Assembly (NCBI GenBank): GCA_964389205.1
Contig: CAYMDH010000020.1
Span: forward strand, 1-57,446
Length of the DNA: 57,446 nt
Reading direction: 5' to 3'
Source of the DNA: Leptobacterium sp964389205
GTDB lineage: Bacteria > Bacteroidota > Bacteroidia > Flavobacteriales > Flavobacteriaceae
Shown here one piece after another: positions 41,886-50,912 of the stretch. How positions within the stretch are numbered: position 1 is the first letter of the stretch; every line of letters starts with the position of its first letter. A model generated the notes under the pieces. It was not told the origin of the DNA. It ran no database searches and saw nothing but the letters and a program-made list of their open reading frames with translations. Position numbers and translations under genes: made by a program.

Positions 41886-43046
41886 TTACTTTAAATGACT
41901 CAAGATAAAATCTAACTTTTTATTTTCATTATCATTCTCAAGAAAACTATCTGTATAGTATTTAGAGATTTCGGCCAATCCTAATGCTTGAAGTTTATGA
42001 ATTGCATTGATATTTTTTAATGTGACTTTACCTGTTAGCAATTTTGAAAGGTCTTGACCAGAATGATAATAATCGTAAATCTTTTTTAATCCTGTTAAGT
42101 AAAGATGATCTTTTGTAAAACCACCCCCTCTATGCACTCGAAGTGTAATAGTAAATGCGTCTTCTTTATTTAACTTGTATTGATTATGAATTAAATCGAA
42201 GGTATCAGAAAAACAATAGCCTTTAATCAAACTATCAGCAGCAATAACTCTATAGGCCAGTTCTTTTAGGCGTTTTAATGTTAACGAACCGCTCATATAT
42301 TCACTAAAAACTGCCAACCCTTCTTGTGTTTCTACATTTTTTGGAAACCCGTTAGAAAATATTTTTAAAGGTTGCGATAATCCATTATACGTAGTTACAA
42401 GATGTACACCAATTTCATGATTGGCTAATGTTTTTAATTGATTTTTACTAAATTTACAATTCTTCTTAATTAGTAGTGATTGCGTACTATTACTAACCAT
42501 TGCTTCGGCAGCAATATTAGTAGAGAATTTTACTCGTAACGGAAAATCATAACGCTGTACAAAATCTTCAAAATAGGCCTTAGCCTCTTGAGAACTATGT
42601 ACTTTCTCCATATCAGGCCCTAAAAGCTCATTTTCTATATGCAAAATAAATTGCGCATTTTGAACATCACGCTCTCTTGGGGTTCCATATACCCGTAAAC
42701 TATTGTAATAAAATTTCTTATCCTTACCAATAGTTTCAATACATTGAATCATATTAGAATAATAATAAATGATATCCTGATACAATTGGCGTATCTCATC
42801 ATCTTCAATTCTCTCCAATCGTTGTGAAAAAAATAAACGATGTAATTTATAAGGGTTAAACTTTAATTTGGGATAGTTAAATTGAGGATCTTCTGTATAT
42901 TTTGATGCAAAAAAACGATGTTTTTCTTTTTCAATGTTAAGAGGGTTCACATAATTCAACAACTCTATCTTCTTTATCAACCGATCTAAATTAGCATCAA
43001 TTTCAAATAAAGCTGAATATTTTTCTACAGCATCTGCAATAATCAT
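41886..43046 (-). CDS. QEGLA-motif DUF1704 metallopeptidase (386 aa)
   Basis: Carries HEIGVH (HExxxH, about residues 207-212) and NVETQEGLAVFSEYMSG (about 236), the zinc and QEGLA motifs of DUF1704. The bacterial family is annotated as flavohemoglobin expression-modulating QEGLA protein. Animal relatives (MATCAP) are carboxypeptidases that remove the C-terminal Tyr of tubulin. Its start overlaps the amidohydrolase gene (ATGA), and the three precursor-like peptides follow directly. A peptidase that trims the peptide C-termini is the inferred role. Confidence 0.82.
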   Translation of the reverse strand: MIIADAVEKYSALFEIDANLDRLIKKIELLNYVNPLNIEKEKHRFFASKYTEDPQFNYPKLKFNPYKLHRLFFSQRLERIEDDEIRQLYQDIIYYYSNMIQCIETIGKDKKFYYNSLRVYGTPRERDVQNAQFILHIENELLGPDMEKVHSSQEAKAYFEDFVQRYDFPLRVKFSTNIAAEAMVSNSTQSLLIKKNCKFSKNQLKTLANHEIGVHLVTTYNGLSQPLKIFSNGFPKNVETQEGLAVFSEYMSGSLTLKRLKELAYRVIAADSLIKGYCFSDTFDLIHNQYKLNKEDAFTITLRVHRGGGFTKDHLYLTGLKKIYDYYHSGQDLSKLLTGKVTLKNINAIHKLQALGLAEISKYYTDSFLENDNENKKLDFILSHLK

Positions 43047-43873
43047 TTTTTTATTTTTTTGTATGATGTCAAAACGTGTTCTTTGATTCTAACTGTCAAT
43101 TCGTTTTCTACAGCTTTTACAACTTCTGGATAAATAATATACTCATACTCATCACAATACACTTTGGCTATTTCGGTAGCGAGTACTAAGGTGTTTTTAA
43201 AATTTTTAGTAATGTATTTTAAAAAATACCCATTTCCTTCAAATGTATTGTTAATTTTTGAACTAGAGACAATATCATTTGGAAGTTGCATTTCTCCAAG
43301 GCTTTTTCGCCAGTTTTCTATAATAACTTCAAATCTATCTGTGTCTAAGTTTTTTGTTCCTAAATTCCAGGTAGGCACATCTCTATCCCATCGTTTCCAG
43401 TTATAACTATGCATATCATACACAAGAACACTATCAAAATCAACTTCTAATTTTTGTATGAGTGTGTAAACTACTTTATAGAAATTTGCATGTTTTTGAA
43501 GGCTTAATTCAATTTCTTCTTCTTCTAAAGGTTTTTTCCATAACTGCTTTCCCCATGCATCTTTATAAATAGCATTGGATGAATCTCTATTTAAATCATA
43601 TTCAAAACGAGAATCACAACTGGCTATAACTATGGGGTGATTATTGATCATTTGTTTTGTACAAGGATCTTCTTCATACCAACGCTCATACTCTGTATGT
43701 AAACAATTGTTCCATAATGATTTTCTAAATTGATGCCCATCATGAATTGCAGCACATACATAAGGAACATATTTATCTATTTTGATAGTAAATGAATAAT
43801 CATCAGTGACAGCCTCAAAAATAGTATTGCTTTGAATATTAGAAATTATCTCTTCTATCGATAATTTAAGCAT
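43043..43873 (-). CDS. N-formylglutamate amidohydrolase-family protein (276 aa)
   Basis: FGase motifs: PYVCAAIHDGHQFRKSLW near the N-terminus, VLVYDMHSYNWKRWDRDVP (about 154) and FEGNGYFLKYI. Classical members hydrolyse N-formyl-L-glutamate in histidine breakdown, but no hut genes are present. Here it overlaps the ATP-grasp gene by 8 bases and the DUF1704 gene by 4, so a hydrolytic or deprotection step in peptide maturation is more likely. That role is inference. Confidence 0.8.
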   Translation of the reverse strand: MLKLSIEEIISNIQSNTIFEAVTDDYSFTIKIDKYVPYVCAAIHDGHQFRKSLWNNCLHTEYERWYEEDPCTKQMINNHPIVIASCDSRFEYDLNRDSSNAIYKDAWGKQLWKKPLEEEEIELSLQKHANFYKVVYTLIQKLEVDFDSVLVYDMHSYNWKRWDRDVPTWNLGTKNLDTDRFEVIIENWRKSLGEMQLPNDIVSSSKINNTFEGNGYFLKYITKNFKNTLVLATEIAKVYCDEYEYIIYPEVVKAVENELTVRIKEHVLTSYKKIKK

Positions 43874-44897
43874 CTTCTACTTCTTTTCTCAACTTCGCTA
43901 TTCTATCAAAAGCATTAGTTCGTTCTAAAACTCTACTTTCCATAAAGTCTATTACCTTTTCTTGCAATCTAACTTTTTGAACCTTATTTATATAAGTAAT
44001 ACCTCCAGGACTCATTACATTAACTTCTACTAACTTCCCTCCTATAACATCAATTCCAACAAAGTAAAGTCCATCTTTCACTAATTTTCTACCAATAAGC
44101 TTACATAGCTCTTTTTCTTTCTTCGACAATGAATGCCTTTGCACAGTGCCTCCCGCTGTAACATTAGATCTGTGATCATCAGAGCCTGGAACACGTTTCA
44201 TAGCCCCTATTGGTTCCCCATTTAATATCAATATGCGTATATCTCCTTGATCTGCACCTTCTATATATTCTTGAAGAATAACATAATTAGAAGAACCATC
44301 CGAATTTGTGATATAAAAATCTAACAAAGAAGTAATACTAGACATTGCCGATTTTTCAATAAGAATCACTCCCGAACCTCCAAAACCATTTAAAGGCTTA
44401 AGAATCATATTATTAGCCTTTGATTCTTTAATCTGTTTAATTAAATATCGTTTGTTTTTAGATACATGAGTAACAGGGATAATTTTATTTTCAGGGTCTA
44501 CAAAAGCAGCTGTATATAGTTTATTATTTGCTTCCCGTAGCCCGTTTAAAGAATTCATAATAAATACATCATCCTTCACAGAATCTAAAAAGTTAAGCAT
44601 AATGGGGTCTAATGGCGGGTTTCCTCTCATAAAAATCACATCAAACCCTGCCAATGGTAACATCTCTTCTCTCAAAGTAGCTTTCTTATAAAAACTCTTT
44701 AAAGAATTAGGAATTTTTTCCATTTTATTAATCACGGTACAGAATGCACTTGTGATACTATTACGTATGGTAAGGTTAGAAGGTGTGCATATGGTTACCC
44801 CATGCCCTCTTTTAATACATTCATGTATTAAAGCTAAAGATGTATCACTATCTGGTTCTATTTCTTCCCAAGGATACATAAGGAAACAAACATTCAT
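43866..44897 (-). CDS. GshB-like ATP-grasp ligase (343 aa)
   Basis: Glutathione synthetase-like fold: an N-terminal domain with MRGNPPLDPIMLNFL, then ATP-grasp loops MILKPLNGFGGSGVILIEKS, QEYIEGADQGDIRILILNGE, AMKRVPGSDDHRSNVTAGG and metal-binding FVGIDVIGGKLVEVNVMSPG. ATP-grasp ligases join a carboxylate to an amine, so it could extend a peptide C-terminus or form isopeptide links. It is first in the operon. No GshA is visible, which argues against simple glutathione synthesis. Confidence 0.82.
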   Translation of the reverse strand: MNVCFLMYPWEEIEPDSDTSLALIHECIKRGHGVTICTPSNLTIRNSITSAFCTVINKMEKIPNSLKSFYKKATLREEMLPLAGFDVIFMRGNPPLDPIMLNFLDSVKDDVFIMNSLNGLREANNKLYTAAFVDPENKIIPVTHVSKNKRYLIKQIKESKANNMILKPLNGFGGSGVILIEKSAMSSITSLLDFYITNSDGSSNYVILQEYIEGADQGDIRILILNGEPIGAMKRVPGSDDHRSNVTAGGTVQRHSLSKKEKELCKLIGRKLVKDGLYFVGIDVIGGKLVEVNVMSPGGITYINKVQKVRLQEKVIDFMESRVLERTNAFDRIAKLRKEVEDA

Positions 44898-45025
44898 AGG
44901 AATCTTATATTATTTTGATTGTAAGTTAAAAAAAAGTCTTTAAAAAAAGTAGCTTGAAAAATAAAAAATACGAACGATATTAATCTGCTAAAAATAAGAA
45001 CTCTAATTAAAAATACGTGTTTGTA

Positions 45026-45196
45026 TTATTTCCATGTCTTTTTCCCGGTACTGTATATTTTTAATAAAGCTTCATCTCTATAACTTCTACCTATGGGTAT
45101 TGTATAATCTTTTATGATTAATACATTACCTTCAATACTTTGTATACGGCGAAAATTCATGATAAAAGATTTATGAACCTGTACAAATTGAGAGAA
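45026..45196 (-). pseudogene. Remnant of a LytTR response-regulator DNA-binding domain
   Basis: The minus-strand frame ending at TAA 45026-45028 reads QFVQVHKSFIMNFRRIQSI, then a strand, then YTIPIGRSYRDEALLKIY. This is the last half of a LytTR domain (HKS-x-I-N and IP(I/V)GRSY motifs). A stop at 45197-45199 and unrelated sequence further upstream show the gene is truncated. It lies just upstream of the RiPP-like operon promoter region (44898-45025), which otherwise holds only AT-rich sequence. Confidence 0.7.
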
Positions 45197-45247
45197 CTAA
45201 AAAATTTAAGGAAGAGAATACTAAAAAATAAGTGTCATTTTTGTTTT

Positions 45248-46348
45248 TCAGTTAAACGTTTGTCCCTGGTTAACAGCTCCTCTTGTAGCCTGAATATTTA
45301 CATTCCAAGTAAAATCAATAAACCGATTCCCTGTACCTTGCAGTTGCAATGAGGTTCCTGCAGGAATCATTTCTGTTTCTATAACTCCTATATCCATAGA
45401 AACAAGACCATTAGCTGCGCCCCCATTGGCTGTAATAATACCTCCGTAACTTAAAAACTGTACTACTCTCCCCAAATTATCTATGAATGCAATACCGTCT
45501 GGATCTCCGTTTTGAATATTAGGGATTAAAAAATTGAGGGTTCCCAGTTCATTCGATTGATTTGGGATTATTCCATTTAAGCTTACTGTGCTATATACGC
45601 TATTATTAGAACCATTATAAAGTTCTATACTATAATTTTCTAAGTTAACTCCAGCTAAACCTGCAATTTCTATTCCTTCATTTAAATCTCCATCTATATT
45701 GTTATAATGTATTTCATTAATCCATAAAATAATTTCTGGTTCTATTCTCGATGTATTATAAAAAACAACTTCTTCTCCTGGGCTAATTCCTCTTAAAGCA
45801 ATGGGAGTTATTCCTAAACCTATAAATCTATTCTCTTCTAAAGCACCTATTGTATATGTGTTGCTAGTAGCGCCAATGATTGCGGTTTGATTGGTGCCTA
45901 ATGAGTCATCTGCTACATACCACTGAAATGTTGACATCCCTTCAGGATCTCCATCTGCATCAAAAAAAGAATAATTACCTTCTAATAATTCTCCAACACG
46001 CGATATTCCAGATATAGAAATAGAATTGGTCAATGGAGTACTGTTGTTAAAAGTAAATAAGGTTTGCCATTGAAGTAGCATTCCATTCCATATTTTCACT
46101 TCTCTGTTATCCAAGTCATAAATAAGCATGCCTTCATCATTGGCTGTCAAATTAACTGTTAAAAGAGCTAGATTAGCTGAAGAAATTCTAGGCATCATAA
46201 AACCGCCAAAAGAACCATTTCCAAATTCGCTTTCCAATTCAAGAACTGCTGTACTTCTAGGGGTTCTTGTATTAATCCCTACTTGTGCATTGCTGTATTG
46301 AAAATAAAGCAAAATGAATAAAATGACAAATGATTTAAATAAGTGCAT
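45248..46348 (-). CDS. Secreted lamin-tail-domain protein (366 aa)
   Basis: Signal peptide ending SNAQ at about residue 21, then the flavobacterial surface-protein opening VGINTRTPRSTAVLELES and GGFMMPRISSANLA. A mid-region Ig-like repeat (FFDADGDPEGMSTFQWYVAD) follows, then a C-terminal lamin-tail-like domain (about 205-366; ILWINEIHYNNIDGDLNEGI, GDPDGIAFIDNLGRVVQFLS). A cell-surface or exported protein of unknown ligand. No type IX sorting tail is evident. Confidence 0.8.
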   Translation of the reverse strand: MHLFKSFVILFILLYFQYSNAQVGINTRTPRSTAVLELESEFGNGSFGGFMMPRISSANLALLTVNLTANDEGMLIYDLDNREVKIWNGMLLQWQTLFTFNNSTPLTNSISISGISRVGELLEGNYSFFDADGDPEGMSTFQWYVADDSLGTNQTAIIGATSNTYTIGALEENRFIGLGITPIALRGISPGEEVVFYNTSRIEPEIILWINEIHYNNIDGDLNEGIEIAGLAGVNLENYSIELYNGSNNSVYSTVSLNGIIPNQSNELGTLNFLIPNIQNGDPDGIAFIDNLGRVVQFLSYGGIITANGGAANGLVSMDIGVIETEMIPAGTSLQLQGTGNRFIDFTWNVNIQATRGAVNQGQTFN

Positions 46349-46398
46349 TATTATATTTTCTTACAAAAATATAATAATATTCTTACAAATAAAATTAT

Positions 46399-47724
46399 TT
46401 ATTTCACCTCATCTAAATGATCATCCCAGTTTTGAACTTTTGGCTTTCCTAATTTCCCAACAGCTTTAGCAACCAACATAGATACAGTAGCATCTCCTGT
46501 TACATTAACTGTGGTTCTGCACATATCTAATGGTCGATCTACAGCAAAAATTAGTGCTAAGCCTACTGCCAATTTATCAGCTGGAAAACCAACAGCTTCC
46601 AGTACAATAACTAACATTACCATTCCTGCTCCTGGTACCGCTGCAGAGCCTATAGATGCTAGTAAGGCCGTAACTACAATCACCAGTTGATCTGAAAAAG
46701 CAAGATCATGTCCTAATGCTTGTGATATAAATACTGCCGCTACTCCTTGATATAAGCTAGTTCCATCCATATTGATAGTAGCTCCTACTGGTAAAACAAA
46801 ACTAGAGACTTCTTTGTCTACCCCTATATGTTCTTCTACGCGTTCCATTGTAACAGGTAATGTTGCTGCACTAGAACTTGTTGAAAATGCCAGTAATTGA
46901 GCTGGACTAATTTGTTTAAGAAACCAAAAAGGATTCTTTTTTGCTATAACTGCTACTATCAAACTGTAAACAACAATCATTATAAAAAGTCCAAATACTA
47001 CCAACCCTGCATATTTTAATAATGCCAACAATAAATCTGGATCACTGGAAGTGGCCACAACATTTGCTAATAAAGCAAATACAGCTATGGGAGCAATAAG
47101 CATTATAAGATCAACTATTTTTAAAACAACATCGTTTAGAGCATCAAAAAAAGATTTTAAAGGTTTTGCTCTTTCTTCTCCAATTAATAGCATTGAAATT
47201 CCAAAAAGAATAGTAAAGAAAATAACTTGTAGCATTAAGCCATTATTACTCATTGCTTTAAATGCATTATCTGGAACCATGTCTATCAAAAACTGTAAAG
47301 GGCCACTTTGTTTTTGAATAGATGCCTGCGCTATTTTAGACTGTACACCACTATCTTGTGCATAGGTATTTGTTAATTTAGTAATTGTTGCTTCAGAGAT
47401 ACCATCTCCTGGCTTAAACAAATTAACCAATACTAATCCTATGGTTATGGCAATAACTGTTGTTACTATATAAGTTACTACAGTACGTAAACCTATACTT
47501 CTAAATTTTGAAATATCTTTTAAATCTGAAATCCCTTTTATTAGAGATGCTAATATTAAAGGAATGGCAATAAGTTTTAGAAGTTTTACAAAAATAGTTC
47601 CTATTGGATTGATCCAACTAACTACAAATTTTGTTCCTCCTCCTACATAGGTCATCGCGACACCAAATAAGATCCCTAATATCATACCTATTAATATTTG
47701 CCAATGCAATGCCAATTTTTTCAT
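46399..47724 (-). CDS. Dicarboxylate/amino acid:cation symporter (DAACS family, 441 aa)
   Basis: Eight helices plus two reentrant loops. The signature Ser-rich loop AFSTSSSAATLPVTMERVEE, the LPVGATINMDGTSLYQGVAA motif and AVDRPLDMCRTTVNVTGDA match GltP/DctA-type carriers. It takes up glutamate, aspartate or C4-dicarboxylates with Na+ or H+. Normal length; monocistronic. Confidence 0.93.
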   Translation of the reverse strand: MKKLALHWQILIGMILGILFGVAMTYVGGGTKFVVSWINPIGTIFVKLLKLIAIPLILASLIKGISDLKDISKFRSIGLRTVVTYIVTTVIAITIGLVLVNLFKPGDGISEATITKLTNTYAQDSGVQSKIAQASIQKQSGPLQFLIDMVPDNAFKAMSNNGLMLQVIFFTILFGISMLLIGEERAKPLKSFFDALNDVVLKIVDLIMLIAPIAVFALLANVVATSSDPDLLLALLKYAGLVVFGLFIMIVVYSLIVAVIAKKNPFWFLKQISPAQLLAFSTSSSAATLPVTMERVEEHIGVDKEVSSFVLPVGATINMDGTSLYQGVAAVFISQALGHDLAFSDQLVIVVTALLASIGSAAVPGAGMVMLVIVLEAVGFPADKLAVGLALIFAVDRPLDMCRTTVNVTGDATVSMLVAKAVGKLGKPKVQNWDDHLDEVK

Positions 47725-47843
47725 TTAATACAAGATTATGTTTATACTATAAATGGTAATAATATCTTCAAGTTTACAAAAATTACTTGAGACATTCTTC
47801 AATTTCTTTTTTTTAACAATTTATACTTTTAAGGGTATCTCAA

Positions 47844-48908
47844 TTAGATTTTAGAAGTTTTATCTAGGAGATAATAATCTGCCAAAACTAAAGCAGCCAT
47901 TGCTTCCACAATAGGGACTGCTCTAGGAACAACACATGGATCATGGCGTCCTTTTCCTTGCATTTCTACATATTCTCCTTTTTTATTAATCGTTTCTTGC
48001 TTTTGAATTAAGGTTGCTACCGGTTTAAATGCTACCTTAAAATAGATATCCATCCCATTGCTTATCCCTCCTTGAATACCGCCAGAGAAATTTGTTTTTG
48101 TGCTCCCGTCCTCATTATATAAATCATTATGTTCACTTCCTCTCATGGCAGCTCCTTCAAATCCACTTCCGTATTCAAAACCCTTTACTGCGTTGATAGA
48201 GAGCATTGCTTTTCCCAATGTTGCATGTAATTTGTCAAACACTGGTTCTCCTAAACCAAGTGGAACATTTTGAATAACACAACTAATCACTCCTCCTATT
48301 GTATCTCCTTCTTTTCGAATCTCTTTTATATATGATTCCATTTGTGCAGCCATAGCTGCATCTGGGCATCTAACAATGTTCTTTTCTGTTTGCGATAAAT
48401 CTAAGGCTGTATATGGCTTATCTAAAATAATTTCACCTACTGCAGAAACATAAGCATTTATTTTGATACTATTTAATAGCTGCTTTGCCACAGCTCCAGC
48501 CACTACTCTACTCGCTGTTTCTCTTGCCGAACTTCTTCCTCCTCCTCTATAATCTCTATTTCCATATTTTTTATCATACACATAATCTGCATGACTTGGT
48601 CTATAGCTATTTTGGATATGAGCGTAATCTTTAGATTTTTGATCTTCATTTCTGATTATAAAACCAATAGGAGTTCCCGTTGTTTTCCCTTCAAAAACAC
48701 CACTTAAGAGTTCTACTGTATCACTCTCTTTTCGTTGTGTTACAATAGCAGACTGTCCTGGTTTTCTTCTATCTAATTCTAATTGAATCGCTTCTAAATT
48801 AATAGCTACTCCTGCCGGACAACCGTCTATTACTCCTCCTATTGCTTTACCATGAGATTCGCCATAGGTTACCAGTTTAAACAATGTTCCAAATGTATTT
48901 CCAGCCAT
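47844..48908 (-). CDS. aroC: Chorismate synthase
   Basis: Full-length (354 aa) with the N-terminal GNTFGTLFKLVTYGESHGKA, RPSHADYVYDKKYGNRDYRG, GGGRSSARETASRVVAGAVA and GRHDPCVVPRAVPIVEAMAA motifs. It converts EPSP to chorismate with reduced FMN in aromatic amino-acid synthesis. Monocistronic, with 213 bp of AT-rich sequence to the divergent phosphoesterase gene. Confidence 0.96.
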   Translation of the reverse strand: MAGNTFGTLFKLVTYGESHGKAIGGVIDGCPAGVAINLEAIQLELDRRKPGQSAIVTQRKESDTVELLSGVFEGKTTGTPIGFIIRNEDQKSKDYAHIQNSYRPSHADYVYDKKYGNRDYRGGGRSSARETASRVVAGAVAKQLLNSIKINAYVSAVGEIILDKPYTALDLSQTEKNIVRCPDAAMAAQMESYIKEIRKEGDTIGGVISCVIQNVPLGLGEPVFDKLHATLGKAMLSINAVKGFEYGSGFEGAAMRGSEHNDLYNEDGSTKTNFSGGIQGGISNGMDIYFKVAFKPVATLIQKQETINKKGEYVEMQGKGRHDPCVVPRAVPIVEAMAALVLADYYLLDKTSKI

Positions 48909-49122
48909 AAAACTTTTTAAAATAAAGGTTCTTATTATTGCCTGTATTCAATGACAATACAAAGAAAGCGAAGGTAAAAAAACTTATGCTAACAATAAAG
49001 AGCTCAATTCATTTATTCAGTGCTTTAATTTACAGTTTTTTAACCTTTCACTGATATAGAATTAATCCTCACTTAATTATTGCTTAATCTTAAAATTTTT
49101 ACTTTGCACAAACGAATAAGGT

Positions 49123-49962
49123 TTGAAAAAACGAAAAATAGAAACTGTTGTTATTTCAGATGTACATTTAGGAACTTATGGATGTCATGCTGAAGAACTA
49201 TTATCTTATTTAAATAGCATAAAACCAGCAACACTTATCTTAAATGGAGATATCATAGATATATGGCAATTTAGAAAAAGATACTTTCCAAAAGCACATT
49301 TAATGGTTATTAAAAAAATTATTGATATGTCTACCAAGGGAACAAATGTCTATTATATTACTGGAAATCATGATGAAATGCTTCGTAAATTTAGTGACAC
49401 AAGTATGGGTAATATCCATATAGTCAATAAATTAGTTTTAAAACTTGATGGGAAAAAAGCTTGGTTTTTTCATGGAGATGTCTTTGATGCTTCTATACAA
49501 CACACAAAATGGATAGCTAAGTTAGGAGGTTGGGGATACGATCTTCTTATTTTACTTAACAGATACTGCAATTGGATATTAAATAAATTTGGAAAAGAGA
49601 AATATTCACTTTCTAAGAAAATAAAAAATAGTGTAAAAAAAGCAATAAAACACATTAACGATTTTGAGCAAACTGCAGCAGATCTGGCTATAGAAAACAG
49701 GTATAAGTATGTTGTTTGCGGTCATATTCATCAACCCAAAACTGTAATTAAAACCAATAAAAATGGAATGTGTTTATATTTAAACAGTGGTGATTGGGTA
49801 GAAAATCTTACTTCTTTAGAATATCACAACAAACGATGGAAACTTTATCGATATTCTGAAGACAAACTAAGTCCATTTTACTGTGATGAAGTTCTAAAAA
49901 CAATGGGGCATAAAGAGCTTCTGGCGGCAATCACGATTATTGGGAAAAACAATGCTTATTAA
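49123..49962 (+). CDS. LpxH-like UDP-2,3-diacylglucosamine diphosphatase family protein (279 aa)
   Basis: TTG start (49123) matching the family N-terminus KKRKIETVVISDVHLGTYGC. Metallophosphoesterase motifs: DVHLG, LNGDIIDIWQF, TGNHDEMLRKF, FHGDVFD and VCGHIHQPK. The family hydrolyses a pyrophosphate in lipid A synthesis or acts on related substrates. TACTTTGC just upstream (49101) is a probable -7 element. Normal length. Confidence 0.85.
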   Translation: MKKRKIETVVISDVHLGTYGCHAEELLSYLNSIKPATLILNGDIIDIWQFRKRYFPKAHLMVIKKIIDMSTKGTNVYYITGNHDEMLRKFSDTSMGNIHIVNKLVLKLDGKKAWFFHGDVFDASIQHTKWIAKLGGWGYDLLILLNRYCNWILNKFGKEKYSLSKKIKNSVKKAIKHINDFEQTAADLAIENRYKYVVCGHIHQPKTVIKTNKNGMCLYLNSGDWVENLTSLEYHNKRWKLYRYSEDKLSPFYCDEVLKTMGHKELLAAITIIGKNNAY

Positions 49963-50063
49963 CTCTTAATTCAATTCATAAATATTGTATAATATCCTAT
50001 AAATAAGGGCATTCTCTTTTTATTATTAGAAGTTAATCTATATTTTTACGAAAAAATAAAGTT

Positions 50064-50912
50064 GTGGTTAATTTTAAAATACAGAAAGTAGGGTTCTTTA
50101 TCCTATCGTTATTATTGTTTTCTTGTTCATCAAATGATGATGATCCAATTGGTGTAGATATTACAGGAAATTCGTTACAATTCCCTTTAAATGAAAATAA
50201 CTCATGGAATTATAGAACCTCTATTACCAATCAAAATACGGGGTTAATATTTGTAAATAATGATATCTTATCGGTTTCTAATGTTGAAATAGATAATATG
50301 ATTGGCGATATAGTTGCATCTGATGGAAGTCTAGGTTTTATGAGTCAATTATTTAACAATTCAACATTAACCTTTGATCAAGAAAGGTTGGTTATAGATG
50401 GTAGTATTCCTGTGCCTATAGAAGGTTTAGAAGATTTTTCTATTGATTTTGATGATATTGGACTTTATGACAATTCTTTAGGAGAAAGAGAAGTGTTTTT
50501 AACAAGACGTTTAGGAAGTTCTACAGGAGAAATCAATGGAAATACAATAACGGTATCTTATGTGATACAAACCTTAAACGATGAAGCTTTTGATACCTTT
50601 CAATTTACCTTATTAGATGAGCTACCTCGTTTTGGTAACTTCTTTAGATCAACCATTACTATTGGTTTTGGGGTTGCTTTAGAAACAATGATAGACGGAC
50701 AACCAGCTGTAGTTCCTATTATCCCTTTTGGCGAAGCTTTTACTGTAGAAAACGTTTATGCTGCTAATTTAGGGTTGGTAGAATCAAGAACAAATGTTTC
50801 ATATACTATAAATGATATATCACAACTTGGTTTAGATTTGCCCTTTCCTTCTGAAGGAGCTAATGTAAACACTGTTTCGATTCAAGAATTAGAAGAATTT
50901 GATTTTAATTAA
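50064..50912 (+). CDS. Hypothetical lipoprotein (282 aa)
   Basis: GTG start; signal peptide with lipobox LLFSCSSNDDD, the typical Bacteroidota lipoprotein export signal (acidic after Cys). The body is beta-rich and acidic (SWNYRTSITNQNTGLIFVNN; FSIDFDDIGLYDNSLGEREV), with no recognised domain. Preceded by TATTTTTAC near 50041, a probable promoter. Its last 8 bases overlap the converging FAD/Fe-S gene. Confidence 0.7.
   Translation: MVNFKIQKVGFFILSLLLFSCSSNDDDPIGVDITGNSLQFPLNENNSWNYRTSITNQNTGLIFVNNDILSVSNVEIDNMIGDIVASDGSLGFMSQLFNNSTLTFDQERLVIDGSIPVPIEGLEDFSIDFDDIGLYDNSLGEREVFLTRRLGSSTGEINGNTITVSYVIQTLNDEAFDTFQFTLLDELPRFGNFFRSTITIGFGVALETMIDGQPAVVPIIPFGEAFTVENVYAANLGLVESRTNVSYTINDISQLGLDLPFPSEGANVNTVSIQELEEFDFN

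Noticed and set aside
45140..45352. Plus-strand ORF of 70 codons
   Set aside because: It overlaps the LytTR remnant and the 3' end of the lamin-tail gene on the other strand and has no coding features of its own.
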